DNA of 64,000 nucleotides, taken from a virus. The notes beneath the pieces were generated by a model. The model was not told where the DNA came from, did not search any database, and saw only the letters and a program-made list of their open reading frames with translations. This document shows, piece by piece, positions 15,783 through 23,694 of this stretch. The stretch spans positions 1 to 64,000 of the IMG/VR virus record IMGVR_UViG_3300019776_000521; one strand, written 5' to 3'. Each line of letters starts with the position of its first letter. The stretch's first letter is position 1. A program made the translations under genes and the position numbers.

Positions 15783-16275
15783 TGATTACCTCCATGCAGG
15801 AGGCGTGTGATTTGAGCCTGTCTTTCCACAATCCAGAACAACTCCTGTTGCCTGGTGCAGAGCAATCCTGTCCATTGGACCTGTTCCACATCAGGATTGC
15901 GTTGCAGGCTCCTGCATAGTCTTCCGCGTTCAATCGCTTGACCAGAGTCGAATTGCAGAATGCACTTGAGCCAATGTTGTAGCTCAGGTTCACGTACAGA
16001 TCGTACTCAGGCTGACTCAAGGGAACCTTGACGCATTGCTTTAAGGCTCCTTCAAACTGGTTGGCATCAACCAGTGCACGCTGAATAGCGGGGACTACCT
16101 TGAGAGAGTCTCCCTGTTTCACACCTTCGGTCGTACCAAACCCAACGGTCGGTACTTTCCATCCATAGGTGGGATCAGGATAAGCTTTCTCACGATAGTC
16201 TTCACGCTGAAGGATTCCCAGGAATCCAGCAGCTGAAAGCGCCAGTACGCCAACAACCATTCGAGGATGCTTCAT
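15775..16275 (-). CDS. SAR endolysin, GH24 lysozyme
   Basis: 166 residues. An Ala/Gly-rich weakly hydrophobic N-terminus (VVGVLALSAAGFLGIL) looks like a signal-anchor-release segment. The lysozyme core has E25, D34 and T43 in the Glu-(8)-Asp-(n)-Thr triad (REDYREKAYPD, TVGFGTTEG) and the later NLSYNIGSSAFCNSTLVKRLN typical of P21/RrrD-type endolysins. Several cysteines may form activating disulphides. It cuts cell-wall peptidoglycan after the membrane is depolarised; the stop and start overlap both lysis neighbours. Confidence 0.9.
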   Translation of the reverse strand: MKHPRMVVGVLALSAAGFLGILQREDYREKAYPDPTYGWKVPTVGFGTTEGVKQGDSLKVVPAIQRALVDANQFEGALKQCVKVPLSQPEYDLYVNLSYNIGSSAFCNSTLVKRLNAEDYAGACNAILMWNRSNGQDCSAPGNRSCSGLWKDRLKSHASCMEVING

Positions 16276-16505
16276 TCGTACATCCCCATTCGACGGTAGT
16301 GCTCAGCCTCTTCTCGCTTGTCCTGCTTGTGCTTGTAGTACCAGTTGATGGCAAAGCCTCCCAAGCCAAGAGTGATACCGAGAAACACTCCAAACTCGCT
16401 GGAAAGCAGCCACCCAAGGACACTGGTGCTTGCGCCTGTGTAGGTAGCTTTGCTGCCTACTGCTGACATCGTTGCATCGAATGTAGTCTGTTGTTCTGGT
16501 GTCAT
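16272..16505 (-). CDS. holin / pinholin candidate
   Basis: 77 residues. A hydrophobic region (VLGWLLSSEFGVFLGITLGLGGFAINW, about residues 29-55) can form one long or two short membrane helices, with a basic C-terminus (YYKHKQDKREE), as in small phage holins. It directly precedes the SAR endolysin gene in the transcript with a 4-base overlap, which fits a pinholin that triggers release of the endolysin. The exact topology is not certain. Confidence 0.75.
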   Translation of the reverse strand: MTPEQQTTFDATMSAVGSKATYTGASTSVLGWLLSSEFGVFLGITLGLGGFAINWYYKHKQDKREEAEHYRRMGMYE

Positions 16506-16567
16506 AGATAAACTTTCTTTTTGGTTTTAAAGCAAATACTTGCTAAACATTGTACGTTCACGCTTAT

Positions 16568-17320
16568 TCACTGAAAATGACGCGAAGGGGAATCTGTACG
16601 AATCAGGCGGATAAATACAGCCCCTACATCCAAGTGCCACCAGTGAGTTCTGAAGTCGGCTTGCCCTGGATAGTCGTGGTGAGTTTTATGCTGCCATTCG
16701 CCCCCTGTGGGAAAAAGAAACTCCAACCAGGGTAGATTCCTAGCACCACCTTGGCGGCGGTGACTAAGAAGTTGGTGAATAACGCCAAAAGCTTGCGCAG
16801 TGCCCATTGGCATAAGGTACGCAAACAAAAACACAGTTGGAGATACGAACAGCAGAGCGCCAGCGTACACCCCCCACAAAGCAAACCAGTAACGGTGAAT
16901 AAAGTCTAGCGTTGGGTCTCCAGCTATTTTCTTTACTCGCTCCATAACCATGGGCACCCGACGGAACTGCTTAAAAATTAGGTACTTCCAGTTGACTTCG
17001 TGTGGATCAAGATCAGTATCGGCGTGGATGTGGTGAGTGGTATGCGCAGAAGCCCAGACGTAGGGCGAGCCATACAACAAAGTCGTGCTGTAGAACGCTA
17101 TGAAGTTGTGCCAGAAGCGCGAAGTCTTGAACGCTCCATGGGTGAAGTATCGATGCAGCCCACCAGACACAATAGCCGTGTTGAAATGGTGAATGAAGAA
17201 CCACGCTAAAAGCCACCAAGGACTCACCAGGCCCGCTGTTGCGAGGGCCACCCCAAAGACAACGCCAATCACCCCGATTACGTATCCAAAGCCTATATGC
17301 CACCCTGCATGCCTAAACAT
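16568..17320 (-). CDS. acyl-CoA / fatty-acid desaturase (stearoyl-CoA delta-9 type)
   Basis: 250 residues from the ATG at 17320, which has a perfect AGGAGG five bases upstream; a GTG two codons earlier lies inside that site. All three histidine boxes of membrane desaturases are present: HRYFTH (56-61), HTTHH (93-97) and HKTHH (211-215), among several hydrophobic helices. Such enzymes bind a di-iron centre in the inner membrane and introduce a cis double bond in saturated acyl chains, raising membrane fluidity. It sits in the late minus-strand unit between the holin gene and tail-fibre genes, so it is expected late in infection. The length is shorter than eukaryotic enzymes but usual for bacterial DesC-like ones. 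Confidence 0.88.
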   Translation of the reverse strand: MFRHAGWHIGFGYVIGVIGVVFGVALATAGLVSPWWLLAWFFIHHFNTAIVSGGLHRYFTHGAFKTSRFWHNFIAFYSTTLLYGSPYVWASAHTTHHIHADTDLDPHEVNWKYLIFKQFRRVPMVMERVKKIAGDPTLDFIHRYWFALWGVYAGALLFVSPTVFLFAYLMPMGTAQAFGVIHQLLSHRRQGGARNLPWLEFLFPTGGEWQHKTHHDYPGQADFRTHWWHLDVGAVFIRLIRTDSPSRHFQ

Positions 17321-17867
17321 AAGCACCTCCTAACAAAAAGCCATATACAAACCCAGAAGCAACCATCAAAGAGCCGTCAGCAACAAACGCTGTTCCGGCT
17401 GGGTGCGGCCCCAGGTCGCCCGTGCAAGTGATAACTCGCTGTCCTGGCTCAAGTGTAAAGGTGTCACCGTCTTCGATGCGAAGCACCGAGAGGTCAGGCA
17501 GCGCTGCGCGGTTAGCGTGCCAGTTGAAGCACCAGAACTCCAACTCCTCCATCACGGTTGTCGTGATGCTTCCGGCTGGCGTGTCTGGCCTGTCGCCAGA
17601 AAACATCCCCGGAACACGATCAGGGTAGGCAGTTCCATCCTCATGGATCAGAGTTGCTCGACCACGAACGTACAGCGTCAGGTTGCAGGACTTTGCACGC
17701 GGAATAGGCGCTGCTGCACGAGTAACCAGCTTGCTGCCCACAGGCATGACGTGACGATGCACTTTCCAACCAAAAGCCATCATGGGCTGCACAATGATAT
17801 GGCCCTGTTGAGCCTCTTCATGCGCCCGCCACTGCTGGCGCGTTGGTACGCTAGTCAGTGTGGTCAT
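17313..17867 (-). CDS. cupin-like protein of the tail-fibre unit, unknown role
   Basis: 184 residues. A beta-rich protein with alternating hydrophobic strands (SKLVTRAAAPIPRAKSCNLTLYVRG is the region, about residues 44-68; then GSITTTVMEELEFWCFNWH) that suggests a cupin-like barrel. It overlaps the desaturase start by 8 bases and abuts the next upstream gene. Location in the host-recognition unit hints at a virion or fibre-assembly role, but the sequence does not show it. Confidence 0.5.
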   Translation of the reverse strand: MTTLTSVPTRQQWRAHEEAQQGHIIVQPMMAFGWKVHRHVMPVGSKLVTRAAAPIPRAKSCNLTLYVRGRATLIHEDGTAYPDRVPGMFSGDRPDTPAGSITTTVMEELEFWCFNWHANRAALPDLSVLRIEDGDTFTLEPGQRVITCTGDLGPHPAGTAFVADGSLMVASGFVYGFLLGGAYV

Positions 17868-18250
17868 CAGTCGGTCCGTTCGAGGTCATAGACAATAGTG
17901 GGCGCAGGTGATTGCGATTGCGGCTCCACATAAGAAAGGGAAACACTCTGCGTTTGAGCGTCAATCTCTTGTATGGCAATCATGCTGGAATGAAAAACGC
18001 TTAGCGCGTCAATAAAGACTTGCCCGCCCTCACGCTCAATTACCCAAGAAACAAGCTGTTCTTTGGTCACTTGGTCAAACGGGGTAAATCCTTGAATACC
18101 CTCGACATCAAAGAGCGTCGTTCCGGCGCCCACGGACGTAAACCCGTTGCGCTCAAAAATGACTGTCCACTCAACCTTGGCAATAACGTTTTCATTTTCA
18201 CCAAGTTGTGGAAATACCCGCACAGATGTGATTTTAAAAGTTTGGTTCAT
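17867..18250 (-). CDS. small tail-fibre-unit protein, unknown function
   Basis: 127 residues, beta-rich N-terminal half (FKITSVRVFPQLGENENVIA) and an acidic C-terminus. Proteins of this kind are seen near tail-fibre genes in other proteobacterial phages without assigned role. It is linked to both neighbours by very short overlaps. Confidence 0.5.
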   Translation of the reverse strand: MNQTFKITSVRVFPQLGENENVIAKVEWTVIFERNGFTSVGAGTTLFDVEGIQGFTPFDQVTKEQLVSWVIEREGGQVFIDALSVFHSSMIAIQEIDAQTQSVSLSYVEPQSQSPAPTIVYDLERTD

Positions 18251-18693
18251 GGGTTTGCTGCTCCGTAAAGCTGAGATAAAGCGATTGCGCCTGACGCTGG
18301 CACGCCAGTGTTAATAGTTTCTGTGCCGGAGCTGGTTCGGCGTGTGTAGTAGGTAACCCCGCTAGCCAAAGGGCCTCGGTAGTAAGTGTAAGCACCAACT
18401 GTTACAGAGGTGGTTGCTTGCGAATTTATACCAGCGGTAACTACTGATCCCCCCCAAACTAAATAGCTATACGAATAAACACTGGGTTCGCTTTTTCCAC
18501 CACTCGAATAAACATCGTACCAATATCCCACGGAAGTACTTGCCCACCCGCCACCAGCCGGCTCAAAAATTGTTGCCGTTCGCGTAGTTGGCACGTAAGC
18601 ACCACCCCGGTAATACTCGCTCATCGAGATAGGGTTGGCCCCACCCAGCGCCGCCTGGACGCTTGCAAGGTTGTATGCGGAGACAGTTCCCAT
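18247..18693 (-). CDS. short receptor-binding/tip-like protein
   Basis: 148 residues rich in Tyr, Ser, Gly and Thr. It carries a PISMSEYYRGG motif near the N-terminus and AIALSQLYGAANP at the C-terminus, two copies of the I-S/A-L/M-S-x-x-Y-G pattern common in short phage tail-tip proteins. It overlaps the end of the large fibre gene by one base at 18693. A virion surface role is inferred. Confidence 0.55.
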   Translation of the reverse strand: MGTVSAYNLASVQAALGGANPISMSEYYRGGAYVPTTRTATIFEPAGGGWASTSVGYWYDVYSSGGKSEPSVYSYSYLVWGGSVVTAGINSQATTSVTVGAYTYYRGPLASGVTYYTRRTSSGTETINTGVPASGAIALSQLYGAANP

Positions 18694-21326
18694 TACTTAG
18701 CCAGTTGCAGTTTTAGCGCGTTGAGTTCCTCGCGCAGGCTGGTTACTTCTTTAGCCAAAGCCACGCACGCCGCCAGGGCTGCGTTGCCGTAGGCCACGGA
18801 CAGCATGCCGTCGCTGCCTTCCATGATGGCTTCGGGCATCACTTCGCGCAGGCTCTGCGCACTCACGCCGACCTGGGTAGCTCCGCTATCAATGCGTTCG
18901 TAGGCTCCATGCTTGACGGCTGCGAAGCGGGTCAGGAAGTCGGCGGGCAGTGGGCGCCAGTTTGTTTTCAAGCGCTCGTCGGAGTAAGCGGTGACGTTGC
19001 CGTTCATCGTCAAGTTGCCGGTCATGTCCATTTGCAATCGATTGACTGCAGCTGACCAGCCACCAATACGAAACACGTTGTCTGAGTCCAGACCCATGTT
19101 TAAACCATAAGCCCCTGGCCGATGCATTGACCATACTGCTCCACCACTACCTTGTCCTGTAACTTCTGGTCCAGCTTTTCCTGCATATCCTGTGTTTTGG
19201 CCAGAAACACTCAGACCAAAAATAGTTGCAGTTCCTCCAATGGTTCCTGCAGTTACCGCATAAGCAACGCTCAGCGCACTGGTCAAATACGTGCGCAAGT
19301 AATCATCACTGCCATTGGTACCCCAAACCCGAGATGGGTTTGAGTTGTTGCCTTCATTACCGTTGCTGCTGTTGATGTAACCAACTTGAAGGTAGCCGTT
19401 ACCATCAGTACGGACTACCTTGTTAGCTTCATTGTTTCGAGCGGTGTGAACATTCAATCCATAAGCTGTACCGGCATTACCAGTAACGCTAATACCCCAA
19501 GTACCTGAAGCACTGCCGCCTGTAAGAGTTGGGCTGTAGGAGTTGTAATTGCCACTATGCAGCGCAGTGTATTGAGTACCACCCCCATACGTGCCTGAAT
19601 AAATGTAAAAATCCCCGTTTTGATGAAAAAATTTCCATCCATAACTTTCGTTGTAGTAGCCAGTAGTGTTGCCATTTGACATCCAATGACCGTTGCCACC
19701 TCCTTCAGGCATGTTTTGCATTGCAATGCCTTGATACCCACCTTTAGCACCACGAATAGCAATCGGCGTGTAGCTTGAAAGGTCGTTGGCGTGAATGTGT
19801 GCACCGTAATGGTTAGGCCAGTAAAGACCATACGATCCGTTTGCTTGCAACCAAGTATTTACTTGATAATACGAACTTCCTTGCTGTGACAGTACACGAC
19901 TACCGTTGTCGTAAATACCAACAGCGTACAATTCTTTGCTGCCATATGTACCACTACCGATTTTTACTGCACCACCTTCAAAATAGTTAAGTTCAAGTGG
20001 ATCACTGCCACGACCATTCACGGTGTCAAAATAACCGTTGTTTCCAAAAATACCAAAGTTGCTATTTGCAGAGTTAACAAAGTTTGGTGCATTAACAGTT
20101 CCGCTCAACGTTCCACCGCTCAAAGGCAGTGCATAGGAACTGTAATTTCCTTCGTGTAAAAGATCTTTCCATGCATTTAAAGTAGCCGAATCTCCGTTAC
20201 GAGTTCTAAATCGAAGACCATTACCACCTCCGTTATAAGGAGCGTTTAACCACAAATCGTAGCCACTTGCAGCAAAGCGAACAATTGGTCCTGTGTATGG
20301 TGCATTAAGACCATAAGTAAACCCCGTAGCATTGGAGTCCATTGTGTTTGCATCTAACGTAAAGCCTTGATACGCCATTAAATTTGAAGGCTTACTGCTA
20401 ACGCCACTCCACGCTACTGCAGATGCCGTAGCTGCATTACCTGTAACGTTAATACCCCAAGTGCCGGAAGCTACACCTCGGATCGAAGTCATTGCGTGAC
20501 TCAAGGTTGACTTGCGCGACCAGCCATCTCCGTTGGAAGTAATAAACGAACTGATCGTCGGATTTTCAGATTCGCCAGTGTTGAAATTAATGTGATTGGC
20601 GTAGATGTAGCCGCTTGCATCACGACGAACAATATTGTCGGCGTTAACACCCGTCGAAGCTGTAATCGTTGCGGAGTTGGCTTGTCCGCTGATCGTAGCT
20701 GCATTACCCGTAATGCTGATGCCCCAAGTGCCCGATGCACCTGTACCTGTGAGCGTTGGAGCATATGAGTTGTAGTTACCTGCGTGAAGAACTGAACTAC
20801 CTTTGTAGGTAAACGTATTCATTCCAGCAGCAAAAATCACGGTAGACCATAAGTTGTCTACTACTTCAAACATTCTGTCAGCACTGTTCCCCAACTGGAC
20901 AGTTGCTGTGCCCGTCAAACGATCTGATGCACGACCAATCCACGCTTCGCCTGTATTTAAAGTAGAACTCGAAAACGTACCCATCCTAATGCGGCCTGAC
21001 ATGTCGCCGCCACTCAAAGGCAAGTAGCTTGTCAGAGCCGCACTGGTGATGTACCCATTCGGATTAGTACTGTTGTAAGGAGTAAACCCAAGTGCCGTTG
21101 TTACGTTTGCACTAGAAATCTCACCCCGAATAGTTGCCGAGCTTTTGTTCTCGACGTTACCAATACCCAGGTTGGTTCTGGCAGTCCCAGCGTTCACAAG
21201 ATCGCTCAGGTTGAGCGATGCAACAAGCTTTTGCCCAAGCTCTGTGTTCAGGGCCGTGAAGTTGCCATCAAGCTCTGCATTGGTAAGAGGAGAGCCTTTT
21301 GTATTGCGAAGCGTGAGAGCTGCCAT
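18693..21326 (-). CDS. tail fibre with S74 intramolecular chaperone/protease domain
   Basis: 877 residues. The N-terminal part (LRNTKGSPLTNAELDGNFTALN) is the usual attachment region; the middle has many repeats of the form LHSGNYNSYAPTLTG...GTWGISITGNA, typical of trimeric fibre shafts. The C-terminus contains SDERLKTNWRPL, GVSAQSLREVMPEA and a final coiled coil, the signature of the Peptidase_S74 chaperone that guides trimerisation and then cuts itself off before the serine of SDERLK. It is the main host-recognition protein of this unit. Confidence 0.9.
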   Translation of the reverse strand: MAALTLRNTKGSPLTNAELDGNFTALNTELGQKLVASLNLSDLVNAGTARTNLGIGNVENKSSATIRGEISSANVTTALGFTPYNSTNPNGYITSAALTSYLPLSGGDMSGRIRMGTFSSSTLNTGEAWIGRASDRLTGTATVQLGNSADRMFEVVDNLWSTVIFAAGMNTFTYKGSSVLHAGNYNSYAPTLTGTGASGTWGISITGNAATISGQANSATITASTGVNADNIVRRDASGYIYANHINFNTGESENPTISSFITSNGDGWSRKSTLSHAMTSIRGVASGTWGINVTGNAATASAVAWSGVSSKPSNLMAYQGFTLDANTMDSNATGFTYGLNAPYTGPIVRFAASGYDLWLNAPYNGGGNGLRFRTRNGDSATLNAWKDLLHEGNYSSYALPLSGGTLSGTVNAPNFVNSANSNFGIFGNNGYFDTVNGRGSDPLELNYFEGGAVKIGSGTYGSKELYAVGIYDNGSRVLSQQGSSYYQVNTWLQANGSYGLYWPNHYGAHIHANDLSSYTPIAIRGAKGGYQGIAMQNMPEGGGNGHWMSNGNTTGYYNESYGWKFFHQNGDFYIYSGTYGGGTQYTALHSGNYNSYSPTLTGGSASGTWGISVTGNAGTAYGLNVHTARNNEANKVVRTDGNGYLQVGYINSSNGNEGNNSNPSRVWGTNGSDDYLRTYLTSALSVAYAVTAGTIGGTATIFGLSVSGQNTGYAGKAGPEVTGQGSGGAVWSMHRPGAYGLNMGLDSDNVFRIGGWSAAVNRLQMDMTGNLTMNGNVTAYSDERLKTNWRPLPADFLTRFAAVKHGAYERIDSGATQVGVSAQSLREVMPEAIMEGSDGMLSVAYGNAALAACVALAKEVTSLREELNALKLQLAK

Positions 21327-21343
21327 ATCATTTCCTTACCTGA

Positions 21344-21802
21344 TTAAACAGCGTTCAGGGTAACGGTCCAAGTCACCGACATCGTGTCGTCTGCACCTTT
21401 GTTGACCACTGGAAACACCGTGCGGCACAGCATGTCACCAGCCGTAAGCGCATTGAAAATGCCAGCTTCAGTAACTGCACCTGTTGCATCTCCTGGCTCA
21501 AACGAAGCCACGTACTGCACCTTCTCGCTGTTGGTGCCGGTGATCGTTGAGCTATCCAAAGCTTCCCGAGAACCCAGGGTAGTTACCAGATTGGTTTGTG
21601 CTGCCGCAGCAGCTGTCGTACCAGAGCCAAGAGCCATGTGAGACATCACGGCTTTGGCCGTACCCACCATACGGCTGATGATGAAAGCCAAACCAGCATT
21701 CACTACCAGGTTCTTGACCTCACGCTCTTCTTTCACATTGCCAAACTTGTCCGTGAGGACAATGTTGAGCTGGCCACTGATTTTCAATTGATCTTTGATC
21801 AT
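21344..21802 (-). CDS. virion protein of the tail unit, unknown role
   Basis: 152 residues, beginning MIKDQLKISGQLNIVLTDKFG, with VKNLVVNAGLAFIISRMVG and ALGSGTTAAAAAQTNLVTTLG stretches that I recognise from proteins encoded next to tail-fibre genes in many phages. It is likely a small structural or attachment protein. No catalytic motif. Confidence 0.6.
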   Translation of the reverse strand: MIKDQLKISGQLNIVLTDKFGNVKEEREVKNLVVNAGLAFIISRMVGTAKAVMSHMALGSGTTAAAAAQTNLVTTLGSREALDSSTITGTNSEKVQYVASFEPGDATGAVTEAGIFNALTAGDMLCRTVFPVVNKGADDTMSVTWTVTLNAV

Positions 21803-21814
21803 AGGATTTCCTTG

Positions 21815-22732
21815 TTAAAAAGTTAGGGAAGCACCGACGTAATCTTCCGAGAAATAAGTGAAGTCTGAATATCCCTGACTTCTCAACGACCCACCATCGG
21901 ATAACTGAGTCGATTCCGCAAGAAACCTATTGAACGTTGTTTGAACCAAAAGTAAATCAGACACCGTTCCTAGATCAGTGGTTCCTTTTAAAAACTCCAT
22001 TGTCTGATCATCAAGAATAGTTGCAGCACCATCGATGTCATCTGTCGTGTTGACTTGATCGTAGAGTTGCTTGCTTTTTGCAATAAACAGCAACTCAGCA
22101 ACTGCAGCACTATCACCCAATGGTTTGTCTAAAGTCGTTGCAATTACATCTGTTGTGCTTGCGCTATCTGACAATGCTTTGAAAAAGTCAATTACATCTG
22201 CATCAGAAAAGCTGCCGGAATCAGTAAGATTTTTGATAACGCTTTGCGTTATGAAATCAGAAGTTACTGAACTATCACTCAACGGTTTATCAAAACCAAA
22301 AACAACAGTGTCTACAGCTGCGTAACTGTCGTTGATAGCCTTAAAAAACTCAATTATTTTGGTGTCATTTGCACTGGGTATCTCGCTCAGCCCTTTAGTG
22401 AACTCTGCTGCAATGGCATCAGAAAGCGTAGCGTTGTCCACAAGGCTTTTGAAAAAAGACTTGACCATCACATCCAGTGATGTAGCCGAGTCTTCTTTTA
22501 TAAGTCGAGTGATCCAGTGACCCAAGGCATACAGCAGCTTCATTCTTGAAGCTTCTGCAGTGGCAGCAATGCTGGCCACGCTTACAGACGCAGCAATTTT
22601 TGCTACTTCTACAGACGCAGCAATTTTTGTCACTCCTACAGACGCAGCTATCCGTGCCGCTACTACAGACGTAGCCATGTCCAGCCGTGCAGCTGCAAGT
22701 GATATTGCGGCTGCTACGGCAGAAAGCTTCAT
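21815..22732 (-). CDS. repeat-rich tail protein
   Basis: 305 residues. The first 60 residues are a nine-residue repeat (ASVxVxKIA, about four copies) predicted helical. Residues about 75-290 hold imperfect repeats of about 30 residues around a (F)xKxLxDSxSxSD core, a pattern of elongated tail structural proteins. It overlaps the upstream baseplate-like gene by 4 bases. Likely a shaft or connector; the precise role is not known. Confidence 0.6.
   Translation of the reverse strand: MKLSAVAAAISLAAARLDMATSVVAARIAASVGVTKIAASVEVAKIAASVSVASIAATAEASRMKLLYALGHWITRLIKEDSATSLDVMVKSFFKSLVDNATLSDAIAAEFTKGLSEIPSANDTKIIEFFKAINDSYAAVDTVVFGFDKPLSDSSVTSDFITQSVIKNLTDSGSFSDADVIDFFKALSDSASTTDVIATTLDKPLGDSAAVAELLFIAKSKQLYDQVNTTDDIDGAATILDDQTMEFLKGTTDLGTVSDLLLVQTTFNRFLAESTQLSDGGSLRSQGYSDFTYFSEDYVGASLTF
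22584..22691. repeat. 27-bp tandem repeat, four copies
   Basis: ACAGACG(C/T)AGC begins units at 22584, 22611, 22638 and 22665, exactly 27 bases apart, with the first two nearly identical. The unit is a multiple of three and encodes the nine-residue repeat at the N-terminus of the 21815-22732 protein. Confidence 0.85.
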
Positions 22733-23064
22733 GCAAGCTCCTCACGGACCTTGAACTTGAGAAGAGTAAAAATGGTCTCTCTTAGGCCACTGGAGAGCAC
22801 CACTTCGATCTCACCTTCGTAGTCCCCTGCTTCCACATCCAGGTTGCCTGCAGCCCATTCGATGTAGCAGATACCCTGTGTAGCCATCCCAACCAGGATG
22901 GTGGCTTGTCTGGAAAACAGGACTACCTCGGTATCAACCGCACGAAAATGCAGCGTTACAGAGGCATTGGTGAGGTCTATGGGCAGGTTTGTGAGTTCGT
23001 TCGTCAGCGTGAGCTTGATCTGAGGCCCAGTGTCGTTACGAACCAGTTTGATTTTTTCACTCAT
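22729..23064 (-). CDS. baseplate/tip upper-protein-like (BppU_N-like)
   Basis: 111 residues. IKLVRNDTGPQIKLTLTNEL followed by LPIDLTNASVTLHFRAV and the later GDYEGEIEVVLSSG strand match the small beta-sandwich found at the N-terminus of lactococcal BppU and in stand-alone phage tip proteins. Here it forms the whole protein. Upstream lies a pair of alternative hairpins that could control its translation. Confidence 0.6.
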   Translation of the reverse strand: MSEKIKLVRNDTGPQIKLTLTNELTNLPIDLTNASVTLHFRAVDTEVVLFSRQATILVGMATQGICYIEWAAGNLDVEAGDYEGEIEVVLSSGLRETIFTLLKFKVREELA

Positions 23065-23067
23065 GTG

Positions 23068-23109
23068 CAGGATCTCCGACGTTCTTTGAGATCCTGCTTA
23101 AACAGGATC
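23068..23109 (-). promoter_or_regulatory. alternative-hairpin leader of the 22729-23064 gene
   Basis: On the minus strand CAGGATCTC (23068-23076 complement side) can pair over 9 bp with 23088-23096, hiding the GGAGA near the start codon, while 23090-23096 can instead pair over 7 bp with 23103-23109. The two hairpins exclude each other. The 144-base gap 23065-23208 has no gene. Confidence 0.35.
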
Positions 23110-23208
23110 AAAGGGATTTAGGTCGGAAGTTCCTGCAATGATCAGACATCCGTTTCAGGCCGCTATTACACCACAGAGTCAATTAAGCCAAACACACCAG
23201 TCCTGTTT

Positions 23209-23694
23209 TCAGGGCTGGATTGGCCATTGGATATTGAGCGGATCAGGCTGGCTCGTGACATCACGCAAGGCTTGCCGATATACCTGCCAGGAAGCGTACA
23301 GAGCCTCTCCAAGGCGTTGCTTAGCCGACAAGGTATCAGTCCAGTCAGACGTAGCCAAAAGGCTTCCACGACGCAGCCTGACAAGCTCCCAGGCTCTTTC
23401 AATGCCTTCCTGGATACGCTGCGCTTCACCGTAAGGAAGCCAGCCTTCAGGAGGCTCTTGAAGCAGCCCTGAAATGGTGAACACCGAAAGCTTTTCAGAT
23501 GTTGGATCATAAAACATTTGCCCACGACGATCGACGTAAAGAGTCCAGTTGTCGCCTACACGCCGCCACACCATTCCTACAGGACAATCGCCTGTTGGTG
23601 CAATGAATTCTTTTGGGCCTTGATTGACAAACTCAGAGGCCAAGTAAGTCGAAATCACAAACCCATTTTCATCAGTCTTTGCAAGTGTGTTCAT
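23209..23694 (-). CDS. tail fibre assembly chaperone-like protein
   Basis: 161 residues from the ATG at 23694, which overlaps the stop of the upstream J-like gene (ATGA); a longer frame is not used. The C-terminus SLLATSDWTDTL with VYRQALRDVTSQPDPLNIQW is the conserved end of tail-assembly chaperone proteins (Phage_TAC/DUF4376-like) encoded beside fibre genes. The N-terminal half shows a GDCPVGMVWRRVGDNW strand region. It probably helps fold or mount the fibre. Confidence 0.7.
   Translation of the reverse strand: MNTLAKTDENGFVISTYLASEFVNQGPKEFIAPTGDCPVGMVWRRVGDNWTLYVDRRGQMFYDPTSEKLSVFTISGLLQEPPEGWLPYGEAQRIQEGIERAWELVRLRRGSLLATSDWTDTLSAKQRLGEALYASWQVYRQALRDVTSQPDPLNIQWPIQP

Noticed and set aside
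22584-22691. CRISPR-like array
   Set aside because: The 27-bp period has no unique spacers, is in codon phase and lies inside a tail gene.
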